Source: an uncultured Burkholderiales bacterium (GTDB lineage Bacteria; Pseudomonadota; Gammaproteobacteria; Burkholderiales; Burkholderiaceae_E). From it: 23,688 nucleotides of DNA. The stretch spans positions 1-23,688 of the forward strand of contig CAIUGQ010000425.1 of the NCBI GenBank assembly GCA_903898725.1, given 5' to 3'. The first letter of the stretch is position 1; every line of letters begins with the position of its first letter. The notes beneath the pieces were generated by a model that saw nothing but the letters and a program-made list of their open reading frames with translations, was not told the DNA's origin and did no database searches. Below, piece after piece: positions 1 through 6,998 of this stretch. A program made the position numbers and the translations under genes.

Positions 1-1464
1 GATCTGCGCCAGCAGCTTCTCCTGCGCGCGGTCGTCGCGCCGTTCGCCGGCGGCGGTGAGCGCGCGGTGCGCGAGCCGCGGGATCGAGGGCAGCAGCTGC
101 GCCCACTGCGGCATCTCCTGCTGCAGCCGATCGACCAGCCCTTGGGTGCCGATCTGCTCGTTCATCCAGCGCTCGAGGATCGGCTTGGCGGTCACCCACA
201 GGTCGAGGTCCGGGTCGAGCTGGCGGCCCAGGCCCTCGATGTTGAGCAGCGTCTTCTGCAGCAGCACGAGCTGCGGCTGGATCGACACGTTGAAGCGACG
301 CGAGGCCTGGAAGAGCCGCAGCAGCACCAGGCCGAGCGAGATCTCCTTGAGCGGCCGGTCGAAGAAGGGCTCGCAGGTGGCGCGCACCGCGCCCTCGAGT
401 TCCTCGACCCGCGTGGTCGCCGGCACCCAGCCGGACTCGACGTGGAGCTCGGCCACGCGCCGGTAGTCGCGCCGGACGAACGCGAGGAAGTTCTGCGCGA
501 GGTAGTTCTTGTCGAAGTCGGACAGCGTGCCGACGATGCCGAAGTCGAGCGCGATGTAGCGGTTGAAGTCCTCGCCCGCGTCGCCGACCAGGATGTTGCC
601 CGGGTGCATGTCGGCATGGAAGAAGCCGTGCTTGAAGACCTGCGTGAAGAAGATCTCCACGCCGTCGCGCGACAGCTTCTTCAGGTCGATGCCCGCCTCC
701 ACCAGGCGGTCGATGCGGCCGATCGGGATGCCGCGCACGCGCTGCATGACGATCACGTTCTGCGCGCAGAAGTCCCAGAACATCTCGGGGATGCGCAGCA
801 ACGTGGAGTCGGCGAAGTTGCGGCGCAGCTGGTTGGCGTTGGCGGCCTCGCGGACCAGGTCGAGCTCGTCGTGCAGGTAGTGGTCGAACTCGTCGATCAC
901 GTCGAGCGGACGCAGCCGGCGCGCATCGGCGGACAGCCGCACCGCCAGCGAGCCCGCGGTGCGCAGCAGCGCGAGGTCGTTGTCGATGACGTCGGCCATG
1001 CCCGGGCGCAGCACCTTGACCGCGACCTCGGTGCCGTTGTGCAGCTTCGCGAAGTGCACCTGCGCGATCGAGGCCGAGGCGACCGGCTCGGCATCGAACT
1101 CGGAGAACATCTCGTCGATGCGCCGCCCGAGCCCGCGTTCGATCTCGGCGACGGCGACCGCCGACGGGAAGGGCGGCACGTCGTCCTGCAGGCGGGCGAG
1201 CTCGTCGGCGACGTCGGGCGGCAGCAGGTCGCGCCGTGTGGACAGCACCTGACCGAACTTGACGAAGATCGGGCCGAGCGATTCGAGCGCCATCCGCATC
1301 CGTGCGCCGCGCGGCGCATCGAGGCGACGGCCCAGGCGCATGAGCCGGGCGAGGCCGAGTGTCCAGCGCCAGCCGAGCGTGGCCTGCGCGCCCGAGACGG
1401 CGATCTCGTCGAGACCGTGGCGCCAGGCGACGAGGAGGATGCGGGACAGTCGGCTGATTCGCAC
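1..1464 (-). CDS. ubiB: UbiB-family ubiquinone biosynthesis protein (atypical kinase/ATPase), C-terminus cut by window edge
   Basis: Membrane-associated atypical protein-kinase-like ATPase of the ABC1/ADCK/UbiB family, needed for ubiquinone (coenzyme Q) biosynthesis, probably by helping polyprenylated intermediates leave the membrane. The reverse-strand reading starts at a GTG at 1464 with N-terminal VRISRLSRILLVAWRHGLDE, a good match to the start of the family. The family KxGQ motif is visible (KFGQ, about residues 69-72), followed by the Ala/Ser-rich nucleotide loop SASIAQVH and the invariant Lys in VAVKV. HADMHPGN lies at about residues 283-290 and the metal-binding DFG further on. 488 codons are present against about 500-550 in the family, so only the C-terminal tail, which normally holds the membrane helices, lies outside the window. 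No clear Shine-Dalgarno precedes the GTG. The gene is divergent from the outer-membrane protein gene. Identification is very secure; the GTG start is likely. Confidence 0.95.
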   Translation of the reverse strand, partial: MRISRLSRILLVAWRHGLDEIAVSGAQATLGWRWTLGLARLMRLGRRLDAPRGARMRMALESLGPIFVKFGQVLSTRRDLLPPDVADELARLQDDVPPFPSAVAVAEIERGLGRRIDEMFSEFDAEPVASASIAQVHFAKLHNGTEVAVKVLRPGMADVIDNDLALLRTAGSLAVRLSADARRLRPLDVIDEFDHYLHDELDLVREAANANQLRRNFADSTLLRIPEMFWDFCAQNVIVMQRVRGIPIGRIDRLVEAGIDLKKLSRDGVEIFFTQVFKHGFFHADMHPGNILVGDAGEDFNRYIALDFGIVGTLSDFDKNYLAQNFLAFVRRDYRRVAELHVESGWVPATTRVEELEGAVRATCEPFFDRPLKEISLGLVLLRLFQASRRFNVSIQPQLVLLQKTLLNIEGLGRQLDPDLDLWVTAKPILERWMNEQIGTQGLVDRLQQEMPQWAQLLPSIPRLAHRALTAAGERRDDRAQEKLLAQI

Positions 1465-1506
1465 GGTAGGGGGCTCGGCACGGCGGGCAGGGCGGGTGCC
1501 GCGGCG

Positions 1507-1512
1507 ATTGTA
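1507..1512 (-). promoter_or_regulatory. Candidate -10 element for ubiB
   Basis: Read on the minus strand this is TACAAT (5 of 6 matches to TATAAT), 42 bases upstream of the ubiB GTG, inside the 164-base divergent spacer. No convincing -35 hexamer lies at the usual spacing. The predicted start would leave a leader of about 35 bases. Motif match only. Confidence 0.45.
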
Positions 1513-1596
1513 CCGGCCGCGAGGGGGGCGGCCGCGCGCGGCGGCACCGGCCGACCGCCGATCGGGCCGCGCGCCGGCCTGCGCGAACGGCGCGGC

Positions 1597-1602
1597 TACA
1601 GT
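1597..1602 (+). promoter_or_regulatory. Candidate -10 element for the outer-membrane protein gene
   Basis: TACAGT on the plus strand, 26 bases before the ATG at 1629, gives a predicted leader of about 20 bases. That leader contains AGGAA at 1618-1622 as ribosome binding site, 6 bases before the ATG. No clear -35 element is seen. Motif match only. Confidence 0.4.
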
Positions 1603-1628
1603 CGGCCGTCCCGTTTCAGGAACCCCCC

Positions 1629-2309
1629 ATGCCGCGCTCCCGCCTGACCGTCCCCGTCGCGTTCGCCCTCGTGGCGGGCGCATTCGCCGCCGCGCCGGCT
1701 GCCGCCCAGTCGATCTATGGCGGGGTCGGCACCATCGGTCTGACGCTCGGCTACGCGCATGCGTACTCGGACCGGCTCGGTGCGCGCGCCGAGTTCTCGC
1801 TCGTGCCGACGGTGTCGCGCTCGTTCGAGCAGGACGGGATCGACTACTCGGGCGAGGCCAAGAGCTCGCGGTTCGCGGCGCTCGCCGACTGGCATCCGTT
1901 CAGCGGCGTGTTCCGCCTCACCGCGGGGCTGTCCGGCGGCAAGACCAGCGGCGACTTCGCCGGCGCGCCGTCGACCGGCACCACGATCACCATCGGCGAT
2001 TCGACCGTCAGCGTCGGACCGGCCGACCGCTACGACACTCGCATCGAGTTCCCGTCGGCGATGCCGTACGTGGGCCTGGGCTGGGGCCACAGCCCGTCGA
2101 AGGGCTGGGGCATGCACGCCGATGCGGGCCTGCTGATCGGCACCCCGAAGGTCACCGGCTCGCTCTCGCCGAGCCTGAGCGCCAAGATCGCCGCGACCGG
2201 CCGCGATCCGCAGGCCGAGCTCGACCGCGAGCTGCAGACGGTGCGCGACACCACCGCGAAGGTCGTCGGCCTGCCGGTGCTGTCGCTGGGCCTGTCCTAC
2301 CGCTGGTAG
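1629..2309 (+). CDS. Small outer-membrane beta-barrel protein (hypothetical)
   Basis: A 226-residue secreted protein. The N-terminus has basic residues, a hydrophobic Ala/Val-rich core and an AAAQS cleavage region (about residues 22-28), a typical Sec signal peptide with AxA-like site. The mature part alternates polar and hydrophobic residues in strand-like segments rich in Gly, Tyr and Phe. It ends in LSLGLSYRW, the terminal aromatic that marks outer-membrane barrels recognised by the BAM machinery. About 200 mature residues suits an 8-stranded barrel (OmpA-barrel or OmpW-like class). A long extracellular-type loop may lie around residues 120-135 (TSGDF...TGTTITIG). The function is not recognisable. 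The start is supported by AGGAA six bases upstream and by the signal peptide. Its 3' end overlaps the convergent CoA-transferase gene by 13 bases. Confidence 0.75.
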   Translation: MPRSRLTVPVAFALVAGAFAAAPAAAQSIYGGVGTIGLTLGYAHAYSDRLGARAEFSLVPTVSRSFEQDGIDYSGEAKSSRFAALADWHPFSGVFRLTAGLSGGKTSGDFAGAPSTGTTITIGDSTVSVGPADRYDTRIEFPSAMPYVGLGWGHSPSKGWGMHADAGLLIGTPKVTGSLSPSLSAKIAATGRDPQAELDRELQTVRDTTAKVVGLPVLSLGLSYRW

Positions 2310-3487
2310 GGCGGCGTCGCCGGCCGCGCCGGCCAGCCGATCTCGTCGAGCAGCTCGCGGGTGTGCGCGCCGTGGTCGGGCGCCGGGTGGCGCACGCGAC
2401 AGGGCGTCTCGGACAGCGCGACCGGAAAGCCGAGCATGCGCACCGTGCCGTGGCCCGGATGCTCGACGTCCATGACCATGCCCCGGTGCAGCACCTGCGG
2501 ATCGGCCAGCGCCTGGCCGATGTCCTGCACGAGACCACAGGGCACGCCGGCGGCGTTGAGGCGGTGCACCCACGACTCGCGCCCGTCGGCGGCGAGCCGC
2601 GCCTCGATCATCGCGTTGAGCTCGGCCCGGTGCTGCAGGCGCAGCGTGTTGGTCGCGAAGCGCGGCTCGGCGAGCACGTGCTCGAGGCCGAGCGCGCCGA
2701 GGAACTTGCGCAGGATCGCCTCGGTGCTCGGCGCCACCGCGATGTCGCCGTCGGCCGTGCGGAACAGCCCGTAGGGCGAGGCGATCGGATGGTCGTTGCC
2801 GGTGCGCTCGGGCAGCGTCCCGGTGGCGAGGTGGTCGGAGGCGAGGTAGGCGAACATCGACATGATGCCGAACATCATCGGCGCCTCGACGCGCTGGCCC
2901 GTGCCGTTGAGGTCGCGGGCGCGCAGTGCGTTGACCACGCCGAATGCGGCATACAGGCCGGCGACCAGGTCGGTGATCGGCAGGCCGCTGCGCAGGGCCG
3001 GCCCGTCGCGCTCGCCGTTGACGCTCATGAACCCGCTCATCGCCTGGATCACGAAGTCGAACGCGGGCCGCTCGACGTAGGGGCCGTCGGAGCCGTAGCC
3101 GTTGATGCTCGCCACCACCAGCCGCGGGTTCAGCGCCTTCAGGCGCGCCTCGTCGAAGCCCATCTCAGCGAGCACGCCGGGGCGGTAGTTCTCGACCAGC
3201 ACGTCGGCGCGCTCGAGCATCCGCGCGAGCACCGCGCGACCTTCGGCGCCGCGCAGGTCGAGCGCGATCGAGCGCTTGTTCCGGTTGAACGAGGCGAAGT
3301 ACCAGGACAGGCCCTCGTGCCCCGCGCCGATCTGGCGGATCGGGTCGCCGTCGCGCTCGTCCTCGATCTTGACGACGTCGGCACCCATGTCGCCGAGCAG
3401 CATCGTGCAGAACGGACCCGAGAGGATGCGGGTCAGGTCGACGACGCGGATGCCGTCGAGCGGCTGCCTCGCCCGCGCGGCGCTCAT
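2297..3487 (-). CDS. CaiB/BaiF-family (class III) CoA-transferase
   Basis: A 396-residue class III CoA-transferase, which moves CoA from a donor acyl-CoA to a free carboxylic acid through a covalent Asp-anhydride intermediate. Family hallmarks are present: LDGIRVVDLTRILSGPFC at the N-terminus, GADVVKIE (36-42), the ENYRPGVL segment (100-106), and GLPITDLVAGLYAAFG, where D173 aligns with the catalytic Asp of formyl-CoA transferase. The ATG at 3487 overlaps the TGA of the upstream HMG-CoA-lyase gene (ATGA, 3484-3487), which implies translational coupling and a shared function. Substrate specificity cannot be read from sequence. The partner suggests activation of a dicarboxylate such as 3-hydroxy-3-methylglutarate, glutarate or a relative, in the manner of the SUGCT (C7orf10) subgroup; this is inference. 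Full length for the family. Confidence 0.93.
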   Translation of the reverse strand: MSAARARQPLDGIRVVDLTRILSGPFCTMLLGDMGADVVKIEDERDGDPIRQIGAGHEGLSWYFASFNRNKRSIALDLRGAEGRAVLARMLERADVLVENYRPGVLAEMGFDEARLKALNPRLVVASINGYGSDGPYVERPAFDFVIQAMSGFMSVNGERDGPALRSGLPITDLVAGLYAAFGVVNALRARDLNGTGQRVEAPMMFGIMSMFAYLASDHLATGTLPERTGNDHPIASPYGLFRTADGDIAVAPSTEAILRKFLGALGLEHVLAEPRFATNTLRLQHRAELNAMIEARLAADGRESWVHRLNAAGVPCGLVQDIGQALADPQVLHRGMVMDVEHPGHGTVRMLGFPVALSETPCRVRHPAPDHGAHTRELLDEIGWPARPATPPYQR

Positions 3488-4470
3488 CCCTGCGCGGTGC
3501 GCACCGCGTCGACGGCGTGCAGCTTGAGCCGCGGGCCCGCCCGCATCACCTGGCCGACGAGACGGCGGCCGAGGGTCTCCTCCATCATCATCGCCACGCC
3601 GATCGAGCGCTCGAGGTCGACGCCGGTCTCCCAGCCGCTCTCCTGCAGCAGGTAGACCAGGTCCTCGGTGCAGATGTTGCCGGTGGCGCCGGGCGCGAAG
3701 GGGCAGCCGCCGAGGCCGCCGGCGCAGGCGTCGAAGCGCCGCACGCCTTCCTCCAGCCCCACCAGCACGTTGGCAAGGCCCACGCCGCGGGTGTTGTGCA
3801 GGTGCAGGACGAACTCGACCTGCGGCAGCGCGGCCTTCAGCGCACGCAGCAGGCCGCGCACGTTCGAGGGCGTCGCCATCCCGGTGGTGTCGCCGAGCGT
3901 GATGTGGTCGACGCCCAGGTCCGCATAGGCGCGGGCGATGGCCACCACCTGCGCGTAGGGCACGTCGCCTTCGAAGGGGCAGCCGAAGGCGACCGCGATC
4001 GCGGCCATCACGTCGATGCGCGCCGCGCGCAGCCGGTCGGCGGTCGCGGCCATGCCGGCGAGCGAGGCCACGATGTCGCGGTTCAGGTTCTTGCGGTTGT
4101 GCGTCTCGGACGCCGAGACCAGCAGCAGGCCGCCGTCGAGCGGCGTGTCGGCCGCCCGGTCGGCGGCCTTCACGTTCGGCACCAGCGCCATCAGGTAGGT
4201 GTCGGGCCGCTTGCGGATGCCCTCCAGCACCTCGGCGGCGTCGGCCAGCTGCGGCACCGCCTTGGGCGACACGAACGAGGTGACCTCGATCTCGCGCACG
4301 CCGCTGTCGATGATCGCGTTGACGATCTCGATCTTGCGGGCGGTCGGCACGAGGGTCGATTCGATCTGCAGCCCGTCGCGGGTGCCGACCTCGATCACGG
4401 TGACGCGGCGGTCCGCGGGGTCTCGCGCCATGCGCGGCGCGGCCGCGCCGACGGGGGCGGAATTCGTCAT
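3484..4470 (-). CDS. Hydroxymethylglutaryl-CoA lyase (HMGL-like family)
   Basis: A 328-residue TIM-barrel lyase that cleaves (S)-3-hydroxy-3-methylglutaryl-CoA to acetyl-CoA and acetoacetate, the last step of leucine catabolism. Visible active-site features are EVGTRDGLQ (R31, D32), the VSPKAVPQLAD segment, the two metal-ligand histidines in LHLHNTRG (H223, H225), and the Gly-rich loop GGLGGCPFAPGATGN with catalytic C256. The ATG at 4470 is preceded by GGAG, about 9 bases upstream. It is the first gene of a two-gene operon with the CaiB-type CoA-transferase (4-base overlap) and is divergent from a LysR regulator. The usual leucine-pathway neighbours (isovaleryl-CoA dehydrogenase, methylcrotonyl-CoA carboxylase) are absent. 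The enzyme may therefore act on free HMG or a related 3-hydroxy-acyl-CoA made by the partner transferase, which is inference. A citramalyl-CoA-like lyase is a possible alternative. Confidence 0.92.
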   Translation of the reverse strand: MTNSAPVGAAAPRMARDPADRRVTVIEVGTRDGLQIESTLVPTARKIEIVNAIIDSGVREIEVTSFVSPKAVPQLADAAEVLEGIRKRPDTYLMALVPNVKAADRAADTPLDGGLLLVSASETHNRKNLNRDIVASLAGMAATADRLRAARIDVMAAIAVAFGCPFEGDVPYAQVVAIARAYADLGVDHITLGDTTGMATPSNVRGLLRALKAALPQVEFVLHLHNTRGVGLANVLVGLEEGVRRFDACAGGLGGCPFAPGATGNICTEDLVYLLQESGWETGVDLERSIGVAMMMEETLGRRLVGQVMRAGPRLKLHAVDAVRTAQG

Positions 4471-4489
4471 GCGATGTGCTCCGGAAGTG

Positions 4490-4512
4490 CCCCTGCGGTC
4501 GTGCCGCAGGGG
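4490..4512 (-). promoter_or_regulatory. Perfect 9-bp hairpin in the leader of the HMG-CoA lyase operon
   Basis: CCCCTGCGG (4490-4498), five-base loop TCGTG, then CCGCAGGGG (4504-4512): a perfect 9-base-pair stem. It lies 20 bases upstream of the ATG at 4470, just upstream of the Shine-Dalgarno. In the leader RNA of the minus-strand operon it would form a very stable GC stem. No T-run follows, so it is not a typical intrinsic terminator. It may protect the mRNA 5' end, attenuate, or be a DNA operator. Confidence 0.55.
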
Positions 4513-4525
4513 TCGTGTCGTCCAG

Positions 4526-4553
4526 GCCGTCTCTGTGCAAGACGGCTGCCGTC
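4526..4553. promoter_or_regulatory. Candidate LysR-type operator: three alternating GCCGTC half-sites
   Basis: GCCGTCT-N7-AGACGGC (4526-4546) is a perfect 7-bp inverted repeat that contains the T-N11-A arrangement (T4530, A4542) typical of LysR-type operators. One base later a third half-site GCCGTC (4548-4553) forms another inverted repeat with the second (GACGGC-T-GCCGTC). The array lies between the divergent lysR-type gene and the HMG-CoA lyase operon, where such a regulator would bind to control both. Visible in sequence; binding is inferred. Confidence 0.55.
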
Positions 4554-4577
4554 GGCCCTCCCTGGACCGTACGGCAC

Positions 4578-4583
4578 TATGAT
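4578..4583 (+). promoter_or_regulatory. Candidate -10 element for the LysR-type gene
   Basis: TATGAT on the plus strand (5 of 6 to consensus), about 112 bases before the chosen ATG at 4696 and about 25 bases beyond the palindromic operator array. It overlaps an upstream in-frame ATG at 4579. If it is the true -10, that ATG would not be transcribed, which supports 4696 as start. No clear -35. Confidence 0.35.
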
Positions 4584-4695
4584 GAAGGCGTTTCCGAAGC
4601 GGATTCTGGCGGCGCTGACCCTGGCCGGCAAGCGATCGATCGGGACGTCCCCCCTCTCGAACGGAGATGGCTGCCCCGGCGGCCCGACGCTGTCC

Positions 4696-5592
4696 ATGCA
4701 CCGGATCGACCCCACGTCCGCCCGGCTCTTCGTCGCGATCGTCGAGGCCGGCAGCATCGCGCGGGCTGCGGCGCGCGAGCACATCGTGCCCTCGGCCGTG
4801 AGCCGGCGGCTCGCCGAACTCGAGGCGATGTTCGGTGTCGCGCTGGTCGAGCGCGGACCCCGTGGCGTGCGGCCGACGCCGGCCGGCGAGGCCCTCGTCC
4901 ACCATGCGCGGCTGCTGCTGCGCACGATCGAGCGGCTGGACGTGGAGATGTCCGAGTACCGCGCCGGCGTGCGCGGCCACGTCCGCGTGCGGGCGAGCGC
5001 CTCCTCGCTCGCCGCCGGGCTGCCCGCGCTGCTGCAGGGCTTCATGCGCGAGCACGAGGGCGTCAAGCTCGACCTCGTCGAGCAGGACACGCCCGAGGTG
5101 TTCCGGCAGGTCGCCGAAGGCCATGCCGACGTCGGCGTCGCGCCCGACATCGTGCGCCACGAGCTCCAGGCCTTCCCCTACCACCGCTACGACCTGTGCG
5201 CGGTGGTGCCCGAGGACCATCCGATCGCGCGGCTCGAGACGGTGCGCTACGCGCAGATGCTCGACTGGGACCAGGTCGACCTGACCTACGGCAGCGCGCT
5301 GTCGACGCTGCTCGACGCCGCCGCCGCGCAGGCCGGCGCGGTCAAGCGCACGCGCATCCGCGCGATGGGCTTCGAGAGCGTGTGCCGGATGATCGGCTCG
5401 GGCATGGGCATCGGCGTCGGACCGTCGTTTCTCGCGCCGACGCACGGGCCGATCTACCGGCTGCGCTTCGTGCCGCTCGACGAGCCGTGGGCGCATCCGC
5501 TGATCTGCGTGCTGGTGCGCGACCCGGAGTCGCTGCCGCAGGCGGCGCGGGCGCTGGTGGCAAGGCTTCGAGCGGCGTGGCCGGGGGCCTAG
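4696..5592 (+). CDS. LysR-family transcriptional regulator
   Basis: A 298-residue LysR-type regulator. The N-terminal winged helix-turn-helix occupies about residues 1-62: ARLFVAIVEAGSIARAA, then the recognition region PSAVSRRLAELEAMFGVALVER and the wing RGVRPTPAGEAL. A linker helix (about 62-88) precedes the periplasmic-binding-protein-like effector domain, which opens with GHVRVRASASSLAAGLP. The last residues are Arg/Ala-rich. The start at 4696 is preferred because the family begins about 8 residues before the first helix. An in-frame ATG at 4579 would add 39 residues with no similarity to the family and overlaps a likely -10 box. The gene is divergent from the HMG-CoA lyase / CoA-transferase operon, with a T-N11-A palindrome between, so that operon is the probable target. 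Its stop shares a CTAG with the convergent dehydrogenase gene. Confidence 0.93.
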   Translation: MHRIDPTSARLFVAIVEAGSIARAAAREHIVPSAVSRRLAELEAMFGVALVERGPRGVRPTPAGEALVHHARLLLRTIERLDVEMSEYRAGVRGHVRVRASASSLAAGLPALLQGFMREHEGVKLDLVEQDTPEVFRQVAEGHADVGVAPDIVRHELQAFPYHRYDLCAVVPEDHPIARLETVRYAQMLDWDQVDLTYGSALSTLLDAAAAQAGAVKRTRIRAMGFESVCRMIGSGMGIGVGPSFLAPTHGPIYRLRFVPLDEPWAHPLICVLVRDPESLPQAARALVARLRAAWPGA

Positions 5593-6998
5593 AACACCTT
5601 CCCCGGATTCAGGATCCCGTTCGGATCGAGCGCCGCCTTGAGCCGCTTCATCAGCGCGATCTCGGCCTCGCTGCGCGAATGGCCGAGGTACGCCTTCTTG
5701 AGCAGCCCGATGCCGTGCTCGGCGGACACCGAGCCCTGCCATTCGGCGACGCAGCCGTAGAGGATGCGGTCGCAGTCGTACTTCGTGAAGACGCCCTCGC
5801 GGGTCTGCACGCTCACGTGCAGGTTGCTGTCGGCGACGTGTCCGAAGTTGACGATGCCGACATCCGGCCAGGCCGCGCGAAGCCGCGCCACGCACTCGGG
5901 CACGAAGGCGCCGATGCGCCCGATCGGCAGGCTGACGTCGTAGTCGACATGCGGCGAGAAGGCCCGCTTGAGCTCGGAGGAGGCGTCGCGGATCGCCCAG
6001 ATCGAGCGGCGCTGCGCCTCGGACTGCGCGATCACCGCGTCGCTCGCGCAGCCGTCCTCGAGCGCGGCGCCGATCGCCTCCTCGAAGAGCGCGTCGTCGC
6101 GCGCGGGGTCGGTGCCCATGGTCTCGAGCAGCACGTGCAGCGTGCCGTCCTGCGGCAGCGGCGGCGCGGCGGGCAGCTGCGCGTTGGCGAACGCGTAGAA
6201 GTCCGGCCACATCGCCTCGAAGGCGGCGAGCGTCGGGCCGAGCCGCTCGCGGGCGATGCGCAGCAGCCGCAGCACCGCGTCGTAGTCGGGCAGCGCGACC
6301 AGCGCGGTCGAGACGCTGCGCGGCTTCGGATACAGGCGCAGCACCAGCCGCGTGATCACGCCGAGCGTGCCCTCGCTGCCGATGAAGAGCTGCTTGACGT
6401 CGTAGCCGGCGTTGTTCTTGAGCATGGTGTTGAGCGCGCTCACCACCGTGCCGTCGGGCAGCACCGCCTCCACGCCGAGGATCAGGTCGCGCATCATGCC
6501 GAAGCGCACCACGCGGTTGCCGCCGGCGTTGGTCGACGCGTTGCCGCCCACGCGGCACGAGCCGCGCGCACCGATGTCGAGGGGGAACAGGAGACCGGCG
6601 GCGTCCGCCGCCTCCTGGACCGCCTGCAGCGTGGCGCCGGCCTGCACGGTGATCGTCGAGCCGTCGACGTCGAGCGCCTCGATCGCGGCCATCCGCTCGA
6701 GCGACAGCACCACGCAGTCGGCCATCGGCGTGGCGCCGCCGGTCAGGCCGGTCAGGCCGGCCTGCGGCACCACCGGGTGGCCGTGCGCGTCGCAGATCCG
6801 CATGACGGCCGCGACGTCCTCCACCGTGCGGGCCCGCACCAGCGCGACCGGCGCGCAGCCCGCCTCGGCGGGCACGTTCCAGTCGCGCAGGTGGCGCGGA
6901 TCGACCGGGCCGGCCTCGAGGACGGCGGGGTCGAGCTCGGCACGCAGGGCGGCGAGCACCGCGGCAGCGCGCTCCGGCAGGGCGACGGGTGCGTTCAT
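5589..6998 (-). CDS. FAD-linked oxidase, D-2-hydroxyacid dehydrogenase type (GlcD/D2HGDH/Dld-like)
   Basis: A 469-residue flavoprotein with an N-terminal PCMH-type FAD-binding domain and a C-terminal FAD-linked oxidase domain. It is expected to oxidise a D-2-hydroxyacid (D-lactate, D-2-hydroxyglutarate or glycolate) to the 2-oxoacid, passing electrons to a quinone or flavoprotein. FAD-contact motifs are VVPQAGLTGLTGGATP (about 76-91) and GSCRVGGNASTNAGGN (about 146-161), followed by DLILGVEAVLPDG and GSEGTLGVIT. The C-terminal domain has NFGHVADSNLHV, with the metal-binding His pair of this subfamily, and SAEHGIGLLKK, and ends with DPNGILNPGKVF. The ATG at 6998 overlaps the ttcA stop (ATGA, 6995-6998), with GGAG nearby, so it is translationally coupled to ttcA although functionally unrelated. 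The exact substrate cannot be decided. Confidence 0.9.
   Translation of the reverse strand: MNAPVALPERAAAVLAALRAELDPAVLEAGPVDPRHLRDWNVPAEAGCAPVALVRARTVEDVAAVMRICDAHGHPVVPQAGLTGLTGGATPMADCVVLSLERMAAIEALDVDGSTITVQAGATLQAVQEAADAAGLLFPLDIGARGSCRVGGNASTNAGGNRVVRFGMMRDLILGVEAVLPDGTVVSALNTMLKNNAGYDVKQLFIGSEGTLGVITRLVLRLYPKPRSVSTALVALPDYDAVLRLLRIARERLGPTLAAFEAMWPDFYAFANAQLPAAPPLPQDGTLHVLLETMGTDPARDDALFEEAIGAALEDGCASDAVIAQSEAQRRSIWAIRDASSELKRAFSPHVDYDVSLPIGRIGAFVPECVARLRAAWPDVGIVNFGHVADSNLHVSVQTREGVFTKYDCDRILYGCVAEWQGSVSAEHGIGLLKKAYLGHSRSEAEIALMKRLKAALDPNGILNPGKVF

Noticed and set aside
67..1647. Long plus-strand open frame of 526 codons across ubiB
   Set aside because: It is antisense to a clear UbiB coding region; its translation is Arg/His/Val-rich low-complexity sequence typical of shadow frames in GC-rich DNA.
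2297..4540. One continuous minus-strand frame suggesting a fusion upstream of the CoA-transferase
   Set aside because: The part upstream of 3487 is a shadow of the HMG-CoA lyase gene in another frame. The two real genes overlap by only four bases and lie in different frames.
4579..4695. Upstream in-frame ATG that would extend the LysR regulator by 39 residues
   Set aside because: The extension does not match the family, has no ribosome binding site, and overlaps a likely -10 box. The ATG at 4696 fits the usual distance to the helix-turn-helix.
3484..6558. Minus-strand frame of 1024 codons ending in HMG-CoA lyase
   Set aside because: Only the last 328 codons (from the ATG at 4470) resemble a protein family; the rest runs antisense to the LysR gene and out of frame through the dehydrogenase.
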